Of a stretch of DNA of 64,000 nt, positions 17,853 through 26,229 are shown piece after piece. Both the position numbers and the translations under genes were made by a program. The notes beneath the pieces were generated by a model. The model worked only from the letters and a program-made list of their open reading frames with translations. It searched no databases and was not told where the DNA came from. Position 1 is the first letter of the stretch. Each line of letters opens with the position of its first letter. This DNA is from Paenibacillus sp. 19GGS1-52 (lineage in GTDB: Bacteria; Bacillota; Bacilli; Paenibacillales; Paenibacillaceae), in contig NZ_CP059724.1 in NCBI RefSeq assembly GCF_022369515.1, positions 6,014,001 to 6,078,000 on the forward strand, written 5' to 3'.

Positions 17853-18608
17853 ATGAAAAAACTAAATAGAATCGTCATTATATGGTTAGCGATTATCCTA
17901 TCCTCTGGCTGTTCTAAACCGACTAATAACAAACACAATGGGTTTTTTGCTTGGATGGATGCTTATATAGCTATCGAACAAAATACGGAGAATGCAATTG
18001 CGGTTACATTGTTTTTTGAGAATGAACCCTTTGAACCGGATGATGTGGCTAGTATCACATTTGTAGACATTAGTAAGGATATTCCCATCAGTAATTTTGG
18101 TATTGAAGATACTAAGCAGAGCGTTAAGCACTATTCTTCTTATGCCATCACACTTAACTATACTGCTAATACCACGGGCATTTATGAAACCTCAGGAATC
18201 GTCATTACTCTAAAATCCAACGAAGCCATCAAGTATCCTATAGGAAAATGGATATTCGATGTAAACGAAGAAAGCGCAGATATTGTGGATGTCTGGAGTT
18301 CGCCCGTTGCTACTGCCAATGGCAAAGAGTTTCCGTATGAGTATTCCGTAATACAATCAACAGGGAAAATAACCAAAATTCATTATGGAGATCAACTATT
18401 CATTAATGATGATTCGGGACTTGATAATATGGGGATCATCCCTATTAACAACAATTATTCATCTCCAATAGTCTATATTAAGTCAAAAATTATAGTGTCC
18501 ATAAATGGGGAGGATAAAATCGACTTTGGTGAAGGCAGCTACTGCGGAGCAATCGGTTCTTCCGAGGATATAATAACTGCATCTAAAGAGCGGAATGGTA
18601 TCAGATAG
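17853..18608 (+). CDS. Putative lipoprotein of unknown function
   Basis: ATG 17853 is preceded by AAGGAGG at ideal distance; an upstream in-frame ATG (17832) is less likely. The 251-residue product opens with a lipoprotein signal ending LSSGC. The mature part is acidic and beta-rich, with no motif I recognise. The gene and its surroundings are richer in A+T than neighbouring genes, which hints at horizontal origin. It stands alone between a terminator and an AT-rich gap. Confidence 0.75.
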   Translation: MKKLNRIVIIWLAIILSSGCSKPTNNKHNGFFAWMDAYIAIEQNTENAIAVTLFFENEPFEPDDVASITFVDISKDIPISNFGIEDTKQSVKHYSSYAITLNYTANTTGIYETSGIVITLKSNEAIKYPIGKWIFDVNEESADIVDVWSSPVATANGKEFPYEYSVIQSTGKITKIHYGDQLFINDDSGLDNMGIIPINNNYSSPIVYIKSKIIVSINGEDKIDFGEGSYCGAIGSSEDIITASKERNGIR

Positions 18609-19009
18609 TTTGAATGACATCCTGTAACGAGGAATATCTTTATAGTCCACTTTCCCATCATACAGACCATTTTTCATTCCACTGCTCAATCAATAGTTTT
18701 ACAACTCTATCAAAACCTTTTTCAGAAACACACTTTTCCTCCCTTTATCAATCCAGTTATCTGATTTTACATATTATTAAACAAAACGAAATAGACCTTT
18801 TAAATTCATGCCTATCTGTATTTATATACCAATTCTTTTATCAAAACAAAAAAGAGCAAGTCATAGACCTACCCTTCTGTTAATCATTGTTACACTATAA
18901 TATATTCTCTTAAATCCACAAACTCACCATTGAGTATTCTTTAAAGTAGCTAAAAACTCTCTATCCAAGTCACAGCTAATCCAGCCCAGATCCTCTATTG
19001 AGAAATCAC
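18609..19009. other. AT-rich gap without a supported gene
   Basis: About 400 bases of AT-rich sequence. A rightward open frame at 18614-18883 has a run-on start, no ribosome site and no family resemblance, so I do not call it. No clear hairpin terminator for the acyltransferase was found. Confidence 0.5.
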
Positions 19010-20266
19010 TTATGCGGCTGTACCCGACTGTATTTCCGCCCGCTTGCGCCGAAAGAACGGCTTGCCCTTCGACCAATTGATGAACGGCTGCTCTATGACA
19101 TAATAAGAGATCGTCGCTGCTACATACGAGATGGCGACGACGGATATACTGATGCCGAGCCATCGCCACACGTCCCTAATCCCGGAATAGTGATAATCCT
19201 TGATACCGTACTTTTCGATTAACGTAATGAACAAATAATGCCAAATATACAGGCCGAACGAAATTTTCGCGGTAAACCGGAAAAAGCGGTTATCCAGCAA
19301 ACGCCCTAATATCACGCTGAACGGTGCCGACAGCAGCACCACTCCGAACAAAATAGCATAAGCCGGGAAGTAGTATGGCTGCTTCTGGAGGCTGAAGTCG
19401 AATTCGCCCTGGTGGCGCATACGCCAGATCAGCAAGCCGGCAAGACCCAAAGCAACTGCCCCGACGGCGTCGAACAGCCCGAGCTTGCGCAACCGTTCGA
19501 TTGCAGCGCCGCGCTGCATGATCACGGTTGTTACGCCCGCCGCCAGGATACCGATTGAGAAGTGGCCGAAGAATCCGACGGGATTGTAATTCGGCATCCA
19601 GAATTTCGCACCGCCAATCAGACCATAATCCCAGCCCCGGTCCTGCTCGCTTGGCGTAAACCACTGATAGATGAGAGCGTTTGCAACAAGCACCAATCCG
19701 AACACGATGACCCAGAACAAGATCGCCTTTCCGAATGAACGCCTTTTACTGAGCATAAACAATAAAATCATAAACAAAGGCATAAGTATGTAAGAAAATA
19801 CCTCGAAGCTGATCGACCAGAATGGCCCATTCAAATCTGACGGAAAAAAAGTTGTATAGTGGAAGCCCGATGTAAACGTGAAACCCGTTATGATTCGCCG
19901 CCATAAGAACTCCGTAGGAATGTCCAGCCTCCATACAAGCAACAGACAAACCAAGAATGAAACATAGAAACCGGGCATAATTCTTGCAGCGCGACGCACA
20001 GCATACGTTCGGATACTCGGATAAGGCTCATTTCCCAAATAAGCGCTCCAAAAGGGGAACGACAACAAAAATCCGCTTAACAAGAAAAACAAGCTGACCC
20101 CGCTGTTCCCAAGCAAGAAAACCGACTGCACTTCTTGAAGCCAAGGCTTTTGTGCAGGCATCACCAGTCGTTGAGACAAATGATGCAGGATGACGGACAG
20201 GCAAGCGATCGCACGAACGCCATCCGCTCCTGTTAATCGAGTACTGCCCAACTGAATCTTTGACAT
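19010..20266 (-). CDS. Acyltransferase 3 family membrane protein
   Basis: The start is set at ATG 20266, after GAGG with a spacing of about 11; a longer frame to 20326 lacks a site. The 418-residue product has about ten transmembrane helices. An early segment, RAIACLSVILHHLSQR, carries the conserved His of the OafA/OatA-type family. These proteins move acyl groups, often acetyl, onto surface sugars or peptidoglycan. No attached SGNH domain is present, so it may use a separate extracellular partner or a sugar acceptor at the membrane. It stands alone; the substrate is unknown. Confidence 0.87.
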   Translation of the reverse strand: MSKIQLGSTRLTGADGVRAIACLSVILHHLSQRLVMPAQKPWLQEVQSVFLLGNSGVSLFFLLSGFLLSFPFWSAYLGNEPYPSIRTYAVRRAARIMPGFYVSFLVCLLLVWRLDIPTEFLWRRIITGFTFTSGFHYTTFFPSDLNGPFWSISFEVFSYILMPLFMILLFMLSKRRSFGKAILFWVIVFGLVLVANALIYQWFTPSEQDRGWDYGLIGGAKFWMPNYNPVGFFGHFSIGILAAGVTTVIMQRGAAIERLRKLGLFDAVGAVALGLAGLLIWRMRHQGEFDFSLQKQPYYFPAYAILFGVVLLSAPFSVILGRLLDNRFFRFTAKISFGLYIWHYLFITLIEKYGIKDYHYSGIRDVWRWLGISISVVAISYVAATISYYVIEQPFINWSKGKPFFRRKRAEIQSGTAA

Positions 20267-20573
20267 CAGCTTAATTTCCTCTTTTCCGTATAAACTACCC
20301 GAACGGATGATCAACCGCGCAGACAACGAAAGGGCCGTCCAACTGAAACGGATAACCGAAGCCTAGAACACGACATCCGGTTGCCAACTACTCCCATTCC
20401 CAATGGCGCTGTACATCGATTTCAGGTACTTCTATCTTTCAAGAAAACTTTGGAAATTCCTTCAAGTATTTTATTATTCAGCAAAAAAAATCCACGATCC
20501 GAAATTCGCCTCTTTCAATAGCTACCTGAGAAGTTTCTGTTTATACACGATTATAGGAATAAAACATCCCCAT
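20267..20573. other. Intergenic region without a recognised feature
   Basis: About 300 bases separate two leftward genes. I see no gene, no member of the repeat families and no strong hairpin. It likely holds the acyltransferase promoter. Confidence 0.5.
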
Positions 20574-21500
20574 TCACTCCCCAGCCCGCTCCCCAAACAA
20601 CCGCCCCGCATAATCCTCAATCAGCTCCCCCATAGCAAGCTTCTCTCTCCACTCTGCCGGAATGCCGCTGAGCCCATAATAGGCTCCGGCGATTTGGCCA
20701 TATACAGCGCCGGTAGTGTCGGCGTCATCGCCCAGGTTGACGGCGAGCAAGACGCCTTCGGCGAAGCTGGAGGTTTTATGGAAGGCCCACATCGCCGCTT
20801 CCAGTGATTTCACAACATATCCTGAGCCTTTGATGTCTGGCGGTTCTTTGACTTTATAGGACCCATCCAGAATGTTCTGGATGCTGCGACCCAGTGTCCC
20901 CTCCTGCAACCTTTCGCGGTAAGCGTGCAGCTCCAGAACCTCTTGCTTGCTCTGGCCGTGCAGGCCAGCGAGGATGTAGGCGGCCATTAAGCGGCAGGCG
21001 TCGAAACATTCCTTGGCGGCGTGGGTTGTTCTTGAGCTTCGCACGGCATACTCCAACGCCTTGGCCGGATGCTCTGCAAAGTACATGACTACAGGCGCCA
21101 AGCGCATGATGGAGCCATTGCCGGCTGCACGGGGGTCCATTGATCCGCTGTAACCTTCGCCAGTAGCTTCAAAGTGCTGCAGCGCCGCACGTGTGGAGTT
21201 TCCGATATCGAAGCACACGCCGGTGCTGCTTAAATAGCCTTCGCGGAACCATTTTACGTATCTCGCCATTTGATCGACGGGATCAAAGTCCTGTTTCTCA
21301 AGCAGGCTTTCCGCCAGGCAGAGCGCCATTGAGGTATCATCAGTCCATTGTCCCGGCTTTAGATCGAACACCCCGCCACCGACAATATCCTGTACTGGCG
21401 CAAACGTTCCGGGCGGTTTGAATTCTACAGTTGTACCCAAAGCGTCTCCAATAGCCAAGCCGTTTAAGCAACCTTGGTACCTATCCAGATGTAATGTCAT
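20574..21500 (-). CDS. ADP-ribosylglycohydrolase family protein
   Basis: This 308-residue protein has the paired metal-binding motifs of the DraG/ARH family: GQWTDDTSMALCLAESL near residues 50-67 and NLGDDADTTGAVYGQIAGA at about 255-273. The acidic residues hold two Mg ions that hydrolyse ADP-ribosyl bonds on proteins or small molecules. Its ATG overlaps the stop of the upstream small membrane protein gene (ATGA), so translation is coupled. No partner ADP-ribosyltransferase is seen in the window. The substrate is unknown. Confidence 0.9.
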   Translation of the reverse strand: MTLHLDRYQGCLNGLAIGDALGTTVEFKPPGTFAPVQDIVGGGVFDLKPGQWTDDTSMALCLAESLLEKQDFDPVDQMARYVKWFREGYLSSTGVCFDIGNSTRAALQHFEATGEGYSGSMDPRAAGNGSIMRLAPVVMYFAEHPAKALEYAVRSSRTTHAAKECFDACRLMAAYILAGLHGQSKQEVLELHAYRERLQEGTLGRSIQNILDGSYKVKEPPDIKGSGYVVKSLEAAMWAFHKTSSFAEGVLLAVNLGDDADTTGAVYGQIAGAYYGLSGIPAEWREKLAMGELIEDYAGRLFGERAGE

Positions 21501-21856
21501 TTCGCTGTTCTCATATTCTTTTTTCTATACTTGGCTCCAATACCGTTACTCACAATAGCGATAACTCCATAGGCAACGGTATAGAACTGGGCACTGCTGT
21601 TGCCGTCAAATACCAGAAATACCGACAGGGCAAACAACAGCGCGGGAAGCAGGCACAGGGCAATATTGAAGCCTTGGTGGAGGCCCGCCTCCGCATTAAG
21701 AATCATAACCGCCGCTGGATTGACCATAAGCAAGAGCAGCAGCAAGGTTCCTAGATCATTCATGACATGGCTATTATTCTGGATATAGGGAATCAGAAAG
21801 AACAGTATAAGATAGAATCCTGTATGAATCAGTACTCTTTTGTATAAGGGACTCAT
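21497..21856 (-). CDS. Small integral membrane protein, unknown function
   Basis: This is a 119-residue protein with about four hydrophobic segments (roughly 9-25, 35-52, 62-80 and 88-103) and a basic C-terminus. The start overlaps the stop of the upstream oxidoreductase by ATGA, and its own stop overlaps the start of the glycohydrolase in the same way, so the three genes are tightly coupled. I recognise no family. Confidence 0.75.
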   Translation of the reverse strand: MSPLYKRVLIHTGFYLILFFLIPYIQNNSHVMNDLGTLLLLLLMVNPAAVMILNAEAGLHQGFNIALCLLPALLFALSVFLVFDGNSSAQFYTVAYGVIAIVSNGIGAKYRKKNMRTAK

Positions 21857-22866
21857 CTAGGCATCTCCAATTCACCAGGATAGGTGAGTCCCCATGAGGC
21901 ACGAATTTGATCCAGCAGCTTCATGATCGCCAGGGACTCATCGAGCGTGATGGCTGAACTTTCGGTAAGTCCGGCCTGCAGACAACGTCCAACTTCCTCA
22001 GCTTCAAAGGCATACCCGATGGATAAGCGGTCATCTTCAAAAGTCTCCACGATCTTATCCCCCACATAAAGCACGGCCGATCTCGGATTCACTACATTCT
22101 CAGGAAGAACAATACGACCCTCTGTACCGTAGATCTGAGCGTCCTCTTGCAGATTCAGCCGTATGCCACCGTTCAGCGACGCTGTTCTGCCTCCGCCGTA
22201 GGATAACAATAGCGAGAAGTGCTCGTCCACTCCGGTCTCACCAATATGTACTGTACTGGATATAGACTCTGGATTTGGCCCGAAAATCATAGAAGCAAAG
22301 GAAATGGGATAGATGCCGACATCCAGCAGCGCACCGCCTCCAAGCTTAGGATTAAGCAATCTGCCTTCCGGATTCCACTCCGAACGGAAGCCTAAGTCGG
22401 CTTTTATCAAACGAACATCACCTATCCGGCCTGCGGCCAACCACTCTTTAATCTTGATAATAGCCGGGATGCAGCGCGCCCACATGGCTTCCATCAAGAA
22501 GAGCTTTTGCTCACGAGCGTAGGCAACAATCTCTTCGAGCTCTCCGCTATTGACGGTGAAGGGCTTCTCACATAACACGGCCTTGCCAGCACGCAGCGCC
22601 AGCAGCACATTATCTTTATGGAAGGGATGGGGTGTCCCGATATAGACAGCATCCACTTCCGGATCATTCACTAATTCCTCATAGGTTGCATAAGCAACGG
22701 GGACTCCGTGATTCTTGGCAAATTCATCAGCACTTTCCTGAGTGCGTGATCCCACTGCATAAGCCACACCGTTGCTGGCGTGTGCCAGATCCGTTACGAA
22801 TTGATGGGCGATCCAGCCGGTGCTGAGGATACCCCATTTTACCTTGTAAGCGTTATCCGTAGTCAT
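21853..22866 (-). CDS. Gfo/Idh/MocA-family NAD(P)-dependent oxidoreductase
   Basis: This 337-residue enzyme has an N-terminal Rossmann fold (GILSTGWIA at residues 12-20), the family motif CEKPF near residue 98, and a C-terminal alpha/beta domain. LMEAMWARCIPAI resembles trans-1,2-dihydrodiol or sugar dehydrogenases of this family. GGGGAGG lies about ten bases before ATG 22866. It heads a coupled operon with a membrane protein and an ADP-ribosylglycohydrolase. The natural substrate, probably a sugar or polyol, cannot be fixed from the sequence. Confidence 0.88.
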   Translation of the reverse strand: MTTDNAYKVKWGILSTGWIAHQFVTDLAHASNGVAYAVGSRTQESADEFAKNHGVPVAYATYEELVNDPEVDAVYIGTPHPFHKDNVLLALRAGKAVLCEKPFTVNSGELEEIVAYAREQKLFLMEAMWARCIPAIIKIKEWLAAGRIGDVRLIKADLGFRSEWNPEGRLLNPKLGGGALLDVGIYPISFASMIFGPNPESISSTVHIGETGVDEHFSLLLSYGGGRTASLNGGIRLNLQEDAQIYGTEGRIVLPENVVNPRSAVLYVGDKIVETFEDDRLSIGYAFEAEEVGRCLQAGLTESSAITLDESLAIMKLLDQIRASWGLTYPGELEMPR

Positions 22867-22965
22867 TAAAGTCTTTCCTCCCCAATATTATGCATAGTCT
22901 ATTTGATTCTATCAAAGTGGCCGACAGAAGCAAGCAGAAATGGCCGTGCCGTCGTTCTACTCCAC

Positions 22966-23316
22966 TTAAACCATGCTCATCAATGCATAGATACTAATGG
23001 CCGCGAGTACTAGGGTTACGAACATCGTTGCTGCATTCCATATACGACTTACCACGGCAAGATTCTCAATATAGCTACGCAAAAAAACCTTGCGCAGGAG
23101 CACCTGCAGCAGCTTCATAATGATACATCCTAACACTCCGATTCCACTCAGTAGAACAACCTCAAAGCTCGATTTCATAACAAACCTATCTGCTATAGAC
23201 CCTGTATAATGGATCGGAACAATGTCTGGCATGCTAGGGTACAGATATATGTAGAGTATAAAAGGGAAGATCGCAACCAGACAGCATATCATCAACGTGG
23301 GTTTGCTTTTGAACAT
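22966..23316 (-). CDS. DUF1648-like small membrane protein
   Basis: This 116-residue protein has hydrophobic segments at about 8-26, 50-72 and 90-112. The segment PSMPDIVPIHYTGSIADRF between the first two is the hallmark of DUF1648, known from SdpI-type immunity and signalling proteins and from many small membrane proteins. AAGGAGG precedes ATG 23316. It is too short to be a full SdpI. Function is unknown. Confidence 0.8.
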   Translation of the reverse strand: MFKSKPTLMICCLVAIFPFILYIYLYPSMPDIVPIHYTGSIADRFVMKSSFEVVLLSGIGVLGCIIMKLLQVLLRKVFLRSYIENLAVVSRIWNAATMFVTLVLAAISIYALMSMV

Positions 23317-23348
23317 TAGGGTAGCCTCCTTACCGTTTAAAATAATAG

Positions 23349-23684
23349 CTACACCTGTAGCTCATCCGCCACATCCAGCAGAAATATTCTTTCCATAAAA
23401 CCACCGCGCCGCGCTGCTTTGTCTGCACGAATCCGTTCTAGTGAACTGCCCTCACACCCGTGTGTCAACGCTAATGCCAGGATCACTTCCAGCATATCCG
23501 CTAGTTCCTCAAGCGCTTCTTCATCGCTGTCCGCCGCGAAATATTCCGCCGTTTCTTCCTTTAATTTTATACGCAGCTGCTCTATATATTCTTCGGTATC
23601 CAGTATCCTTGTTCTGAGTGCTTTTCCTTGTGCCGCAATTATTCCTGGAATCCCGTCACGCACCAGCTTCTGATAGGTAGGCAT
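23349..23684 (-). CDS. MazG-like nucleoside triphosphate pyrophosphohydrolase
   Basis: This 111-residue all-helical protein has the MazG/PRA-PH type metal site: KEETAEYF at about residues 42-49 and EEALEELADMLEV at about 55-67. The opening YQKLVRDGIP is typical of the small house-cleaning subgroup. Such enzymes hydrolyse non-standard NTPs to NMP and PPi. Its start lies 13 bases after the stop of the MutT-like gene and has an AAGGAG site, so the two sanitising enzymes form an operon. Confidence 0.87.
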   Translation of the reverse strand: MPTYQKLVRDGIPGIIAAQGKALRTRILDTEEYIEQLRIKLKEETAEYFAADSDEEALEELADMLEVILALALTHGCEGSSLERIRADKAARRGGFMERIFLLDVADELQV

Positions 23685-23697
23685 CTAGCAGCTCCTT

Positions 23698-24099
23698 CTA
23701 TTGATAAGATTCCTGCAGCAGTTGTTCTACAAAAGGGATGTCCGCCGCCGCAAACACAAACGCTCCCAATTCGCCCGGGTACACCCAGCGGTAATCATCG
23801 TGATCCAGCAGTTTGATTTCTCCACCGCGATATTCGGCGTGCCAGGCAATCAGCCTGATCTGTATCTTGCCATAGCTATGCTCATTCGTCCCAAAGGCCT
23901 CGTAAGGAATAATTGTGATGCCCATCTCCTCCTGCAACTCTCTTTGCAGACAATCAGGGATACTTTCACCCGCTTCTACCTTGCCCCCGGGAAATTCCCA
24001 CAAGCCTTCTTGCGACTTACCCAATCGCCGCCGAGCGATCAATAGCTGTCCTTCACCATTATGTATAATTGCTGCCGCTACTTCTATCAGGGAATTCAC
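23698..24099 (-). CDS. MutT-like Nudix hydrolase
   Basis: The Nudix box GGKVEAGES...RELQEEMGI lies within the first 60 residues, after ARRRLGKSQEGLWEFPGG, as in 8-oxo-dGTP diphosphatases of the MutT type. The start is uncertain: GTG 24099 gives a usual length of 133 residues, and CTG 24090 lies six bases after GAGGTG and is also possible. A longer frame to 24180 enters the D1 repeat and has no ribosome site. It is co-transcribed with the MazG-like gene. Confidence 0.85.
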   Translation of the reverse strand: MNSLIEVAAAIIHNGEGQLLIARRRLGKSQEGLWEFPGGKVEAGESIPDCLQRELQEEMGITIIPYEAFGTNEHSYGKIQIRLIAWHAEYRGGEIKLLDHDDYRWVYPGELGAFVFAAADIPFVEQLLQESYQ

Positions 24100-24180
24100 C
24101 TCTATTCTGTATGATCTATACCATATGATACACAGGAATGATTGAATTGTTTCTCTGAGGAGACTGGAATGGACATGCAA

Positions 24181-24277
24181 AAAGAAACGACTTTACCGTC
24201 CTTTTAGGGATGGCATCCGTTTCTTCGAGAAATATAAGGATAAGTTATCATGTGAAGCCTATAAATTCTTATCTTTC
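24181..24277 (+). repeat. Hairpin repeat D (copy D1)
   Basis: About 97 bp: a long hairpin (AAGAAACGACTTTACCGTCC...GGATGGCATCCGTTTCTTC) followed by GAGAAATATAAGGATAA and an ATAAATTCTTAT tail. It matches copies at 33373, 39620 and 60905. It lies between the MutT-like gene and the YceI gene. Confidence 0.75.
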
Positions 24278-24343
24278 AAAAAAAGACGCCTTCCGTCGCC
24301 ATATTCGGCTAAGAAAACGTCCCTCCTATTATTAAGCTACCTA

Positions 24344-25069
24344 TTATTTCGTCAGCACAAGCTCCAAGCTTACCAGTAGATTATTCTCTGCATCCAGCAC
24401 AATAGAGTGCGGGCTAGTCATCCCGAAATCGGCAAAGGTTACAGTCGTCGTTCCTGACAGCAGCAGCTGGCCACCACTATAAGCAGCTTTAGCAGCAAAG
24501 GTAACGTCCTTTGCAATTCCTTTTACGGTGAGTGTCCCCTGCATTTCAACCGGTACTGCGGTTCCTTCTGTCCATTCAGCAGGCAACTCAGAGAACGACT
24601 TCACCACGAAGGTAGAAGTGGGATTAGCGGCAACCGCCAGAAAATCGTCTCCTTTTACATGCTCGTCTCTTTGGCCGTTGCCGGAATCCAGCGCGCTCAT
24701 ATCCACGGTTCCTTCTCCTGTCATCGTGGTGATATCGTCCAGATTCACTTTCCAGCTGCCTTTAACTGAATTGTCTACAAAGTTCACGGTTTCCTGCGAG
24801 GTCGTTACGGACCAATATACTTTAGAAGTGTCGGCAATCGTCCAGTCTCCATTTAATTGCTCTGCTGTAACCGCCGCACCCCCCGCCGTGTCTGTACTAG
24901 CGTTCGTAGCGGCTGGCGTGTCTGCGGCTTCTGTCCCTGGTGTCTGCGTAGGAATCACGGATTCGATCTCAACATTATTCCCCATAGACTTATTAAGCCA
25001 TGTATAACCTGAAATGACTCCTACGATAATTACTCCGGCAGCGATCATGGCTATTGTTTTTTTCTTCAT
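24344..25069 (-). CDS. YceI-like domain protein with N-terminal membrane anchor
   Basis: ATG 25069 follows GGAGGAAACAGG. The 241-residue protein has one N-terminal hydrophobic helix (about 5-24), a Thr/Ala/Pro-rich linker (about 35-70), and then a YceI-type lipocalin-like domain. Visible signs are GTVDMSALDSGNGQRDEHVKGDDFL and the later GTLTVKGIAKDVTF. This family binds isoprenoid-like or other amphipathic ligands. The anchor would place it outside the membrane. It is a single gene. Confidence 0.87.
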   Translation of the reverse strand: MKKKTIAMIAAGVIIVGVISGYTWLNKSMGNNVEIESVIPTQTPGTEAADTPAATNASTDTAGGAAVTAEQLNGDWTIADTSKVYWSVTTSQETVNFVDNSVKGSWKVNLDDITTMTGEGTVDMSALDSGNGQRDEHVKGDDFLAVAANPTSTFVVKSFSELPAEWTEGTAVPVEMQGTLTVKGIAKDVTFAAKAAYSGGQLLLSGTTTVTFADFGMTSPHSIVLDAENNLLVSLELVLTK

Positions 25070-25291
25070 CCTGTTTCCTCCATCCGATTTCTTTGTATTG
25101 TGCAAGCTCGTTCCTCATTCTAACAAAGCAATAAGTCGGGAAGAAGTCGAAGCAACGCTTGCTGTCTTGTGGTAAACTTGTCGTAATTTTAGGCAACATT
25201 TCAGGGCTCAGAACCAAAATTAGCGGTTGATGAATTCGAGCGAAGATACAATGAGGCAAACATATAAAGCCTGAAAAGTTGCAGTTCAAAT

Positions 25292-25473
25292 CTGGCGGAC
25301 AGTAGCGCCGCTATTTCACTTTTGAAGGGGTTTGGGCACAGGAAGCGGACTCAGAATACGCTATTGAAGCGGAAACGGGTTCTTAGGGGAGGAAATTGGG
25401 TCAATAGTGTCCCTAGTGTCCGTCAAATTCCCAAATCGCCTGATTTCGAACAAATAGGAGCTTCTCAGTCCGG
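25292..25473 (-). repeat. Four-box intergenic repeat, family A (copy A3)
   Basis: This 182 bp element is inverted relative to copies A1 and A4. CGGAC anchors lie at 25296 and 25346 and GTCCG anchors at 25418 and 25468, so both spacings are 50 bp. It fills the divergent space between the YceI gene and the response regulator gene. Confidence 0.8.
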
Positions 25474-25542
25474 TTCACTGGGTCAACCTTTGATTTGGAG
25501 CTAGAGCCCATTTAGATCAGAATAACTTTTAGGAGACTCCTT

Positions 25543-26229
25543 ATGAATATGAAATCCATTCTGATAGTCGAGGACGAAGAAGCGATCGCCAGAGTCCTCA
25601 GTGCCTATCTCAAAAAAGCAGGCTTCAGCGTCACCCGGGCTGCGGACGGTATAGCAGCGCTGGAGGCCTTTGCAGAATCTCCTCCATCGCTTATCCTGCT
25701 AGATATTATGCTGCCAAATATGGACGGCTTCGAGCTGCTGGGCCTGATCCGGGAGAAGAGCAGCTGTCCGGTGATCATGCTGACAGCAAAGGACGGCATT
25801 AACGACCGGCTGGCGGGATTGGACGGCGGTGCCGACGATTATATGTCTAAGCCTTTTATTCCGGAGGAGGTAGTAGCCCGCGTGAATGCAGTGCTGCGCC
25901 GCCCCTCGCAGTGGTCTGACGGCAGCCGCAAGCGGCATTTCGGCAGCTTGTTCATCGACTACAGCGCGCGCTGCCTCTTTCTGAACGGCGCCGAGGTCAA
26001 CCTCAGTCCTCGCGATATGTCCGTGCTGCTATTCTTAGCCGAACGGCCGAATCAGATTTGTACAAGGGAACAGCTAATCGAGCATGTGTGGGAGATGGAT
26101 TACGAAGGAAGTGACCGGGCGGTGGACCTCTCCATCAAAAGAGTACGCCAAGCGCTGTCTCACTGGCCAGCAAGTGAGGGAGAGATTCGTACACTAAGGG
26201 GGACGGGGTACCAATTATGGACAACCTAA
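25543..26229 (+). CDS. OmpR/PhoB-type response regulator
   Basis: This 228-residue protein has a receiver domain with acidic pocket DEE at residues 11-13, phospho-acceptor D54 and K103 (YMSKPF), followed by an OmpR-type winged helix (CTREQLIEHVWEMDYEGSDRAVDLSIKR, given here in parts: CTREQLIEHVW at about 173-183, VDLSIKRVR near 197, RGTGYQL at the end). It is encoded just before, and overlapping by 13 bases, the sensor kinase gene, so the two form a two-component system. The signal and target genes are unknown. Confidence 0.93.
   Translation: MNMKSILIVEDEEAIARVLSAYLKKAGFSVTRAADGIAALEAFAESPPSLILLDIMLPNMDGFELLGLIREKSSCPVIMLTAKDGINDRLAGLDGGADDYMSKPFIPEEVVARVNAVLRRPSQWSDGSRKRHFGSLFIDYSARCLFLNGAEVNLSPRDMSVLLFLAERPNQICTREQLIEHVWEMDYEGSDRAVDLSIKRVRQALSHWPASEGEIRTLRGTGYQLWTT

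Noticed and set aside
18614..18883. 89-codon frame in the AT-rich gap
   Set aside because: No ribosome site, low complexity, and nothing recognisable; not enough to call a gene.
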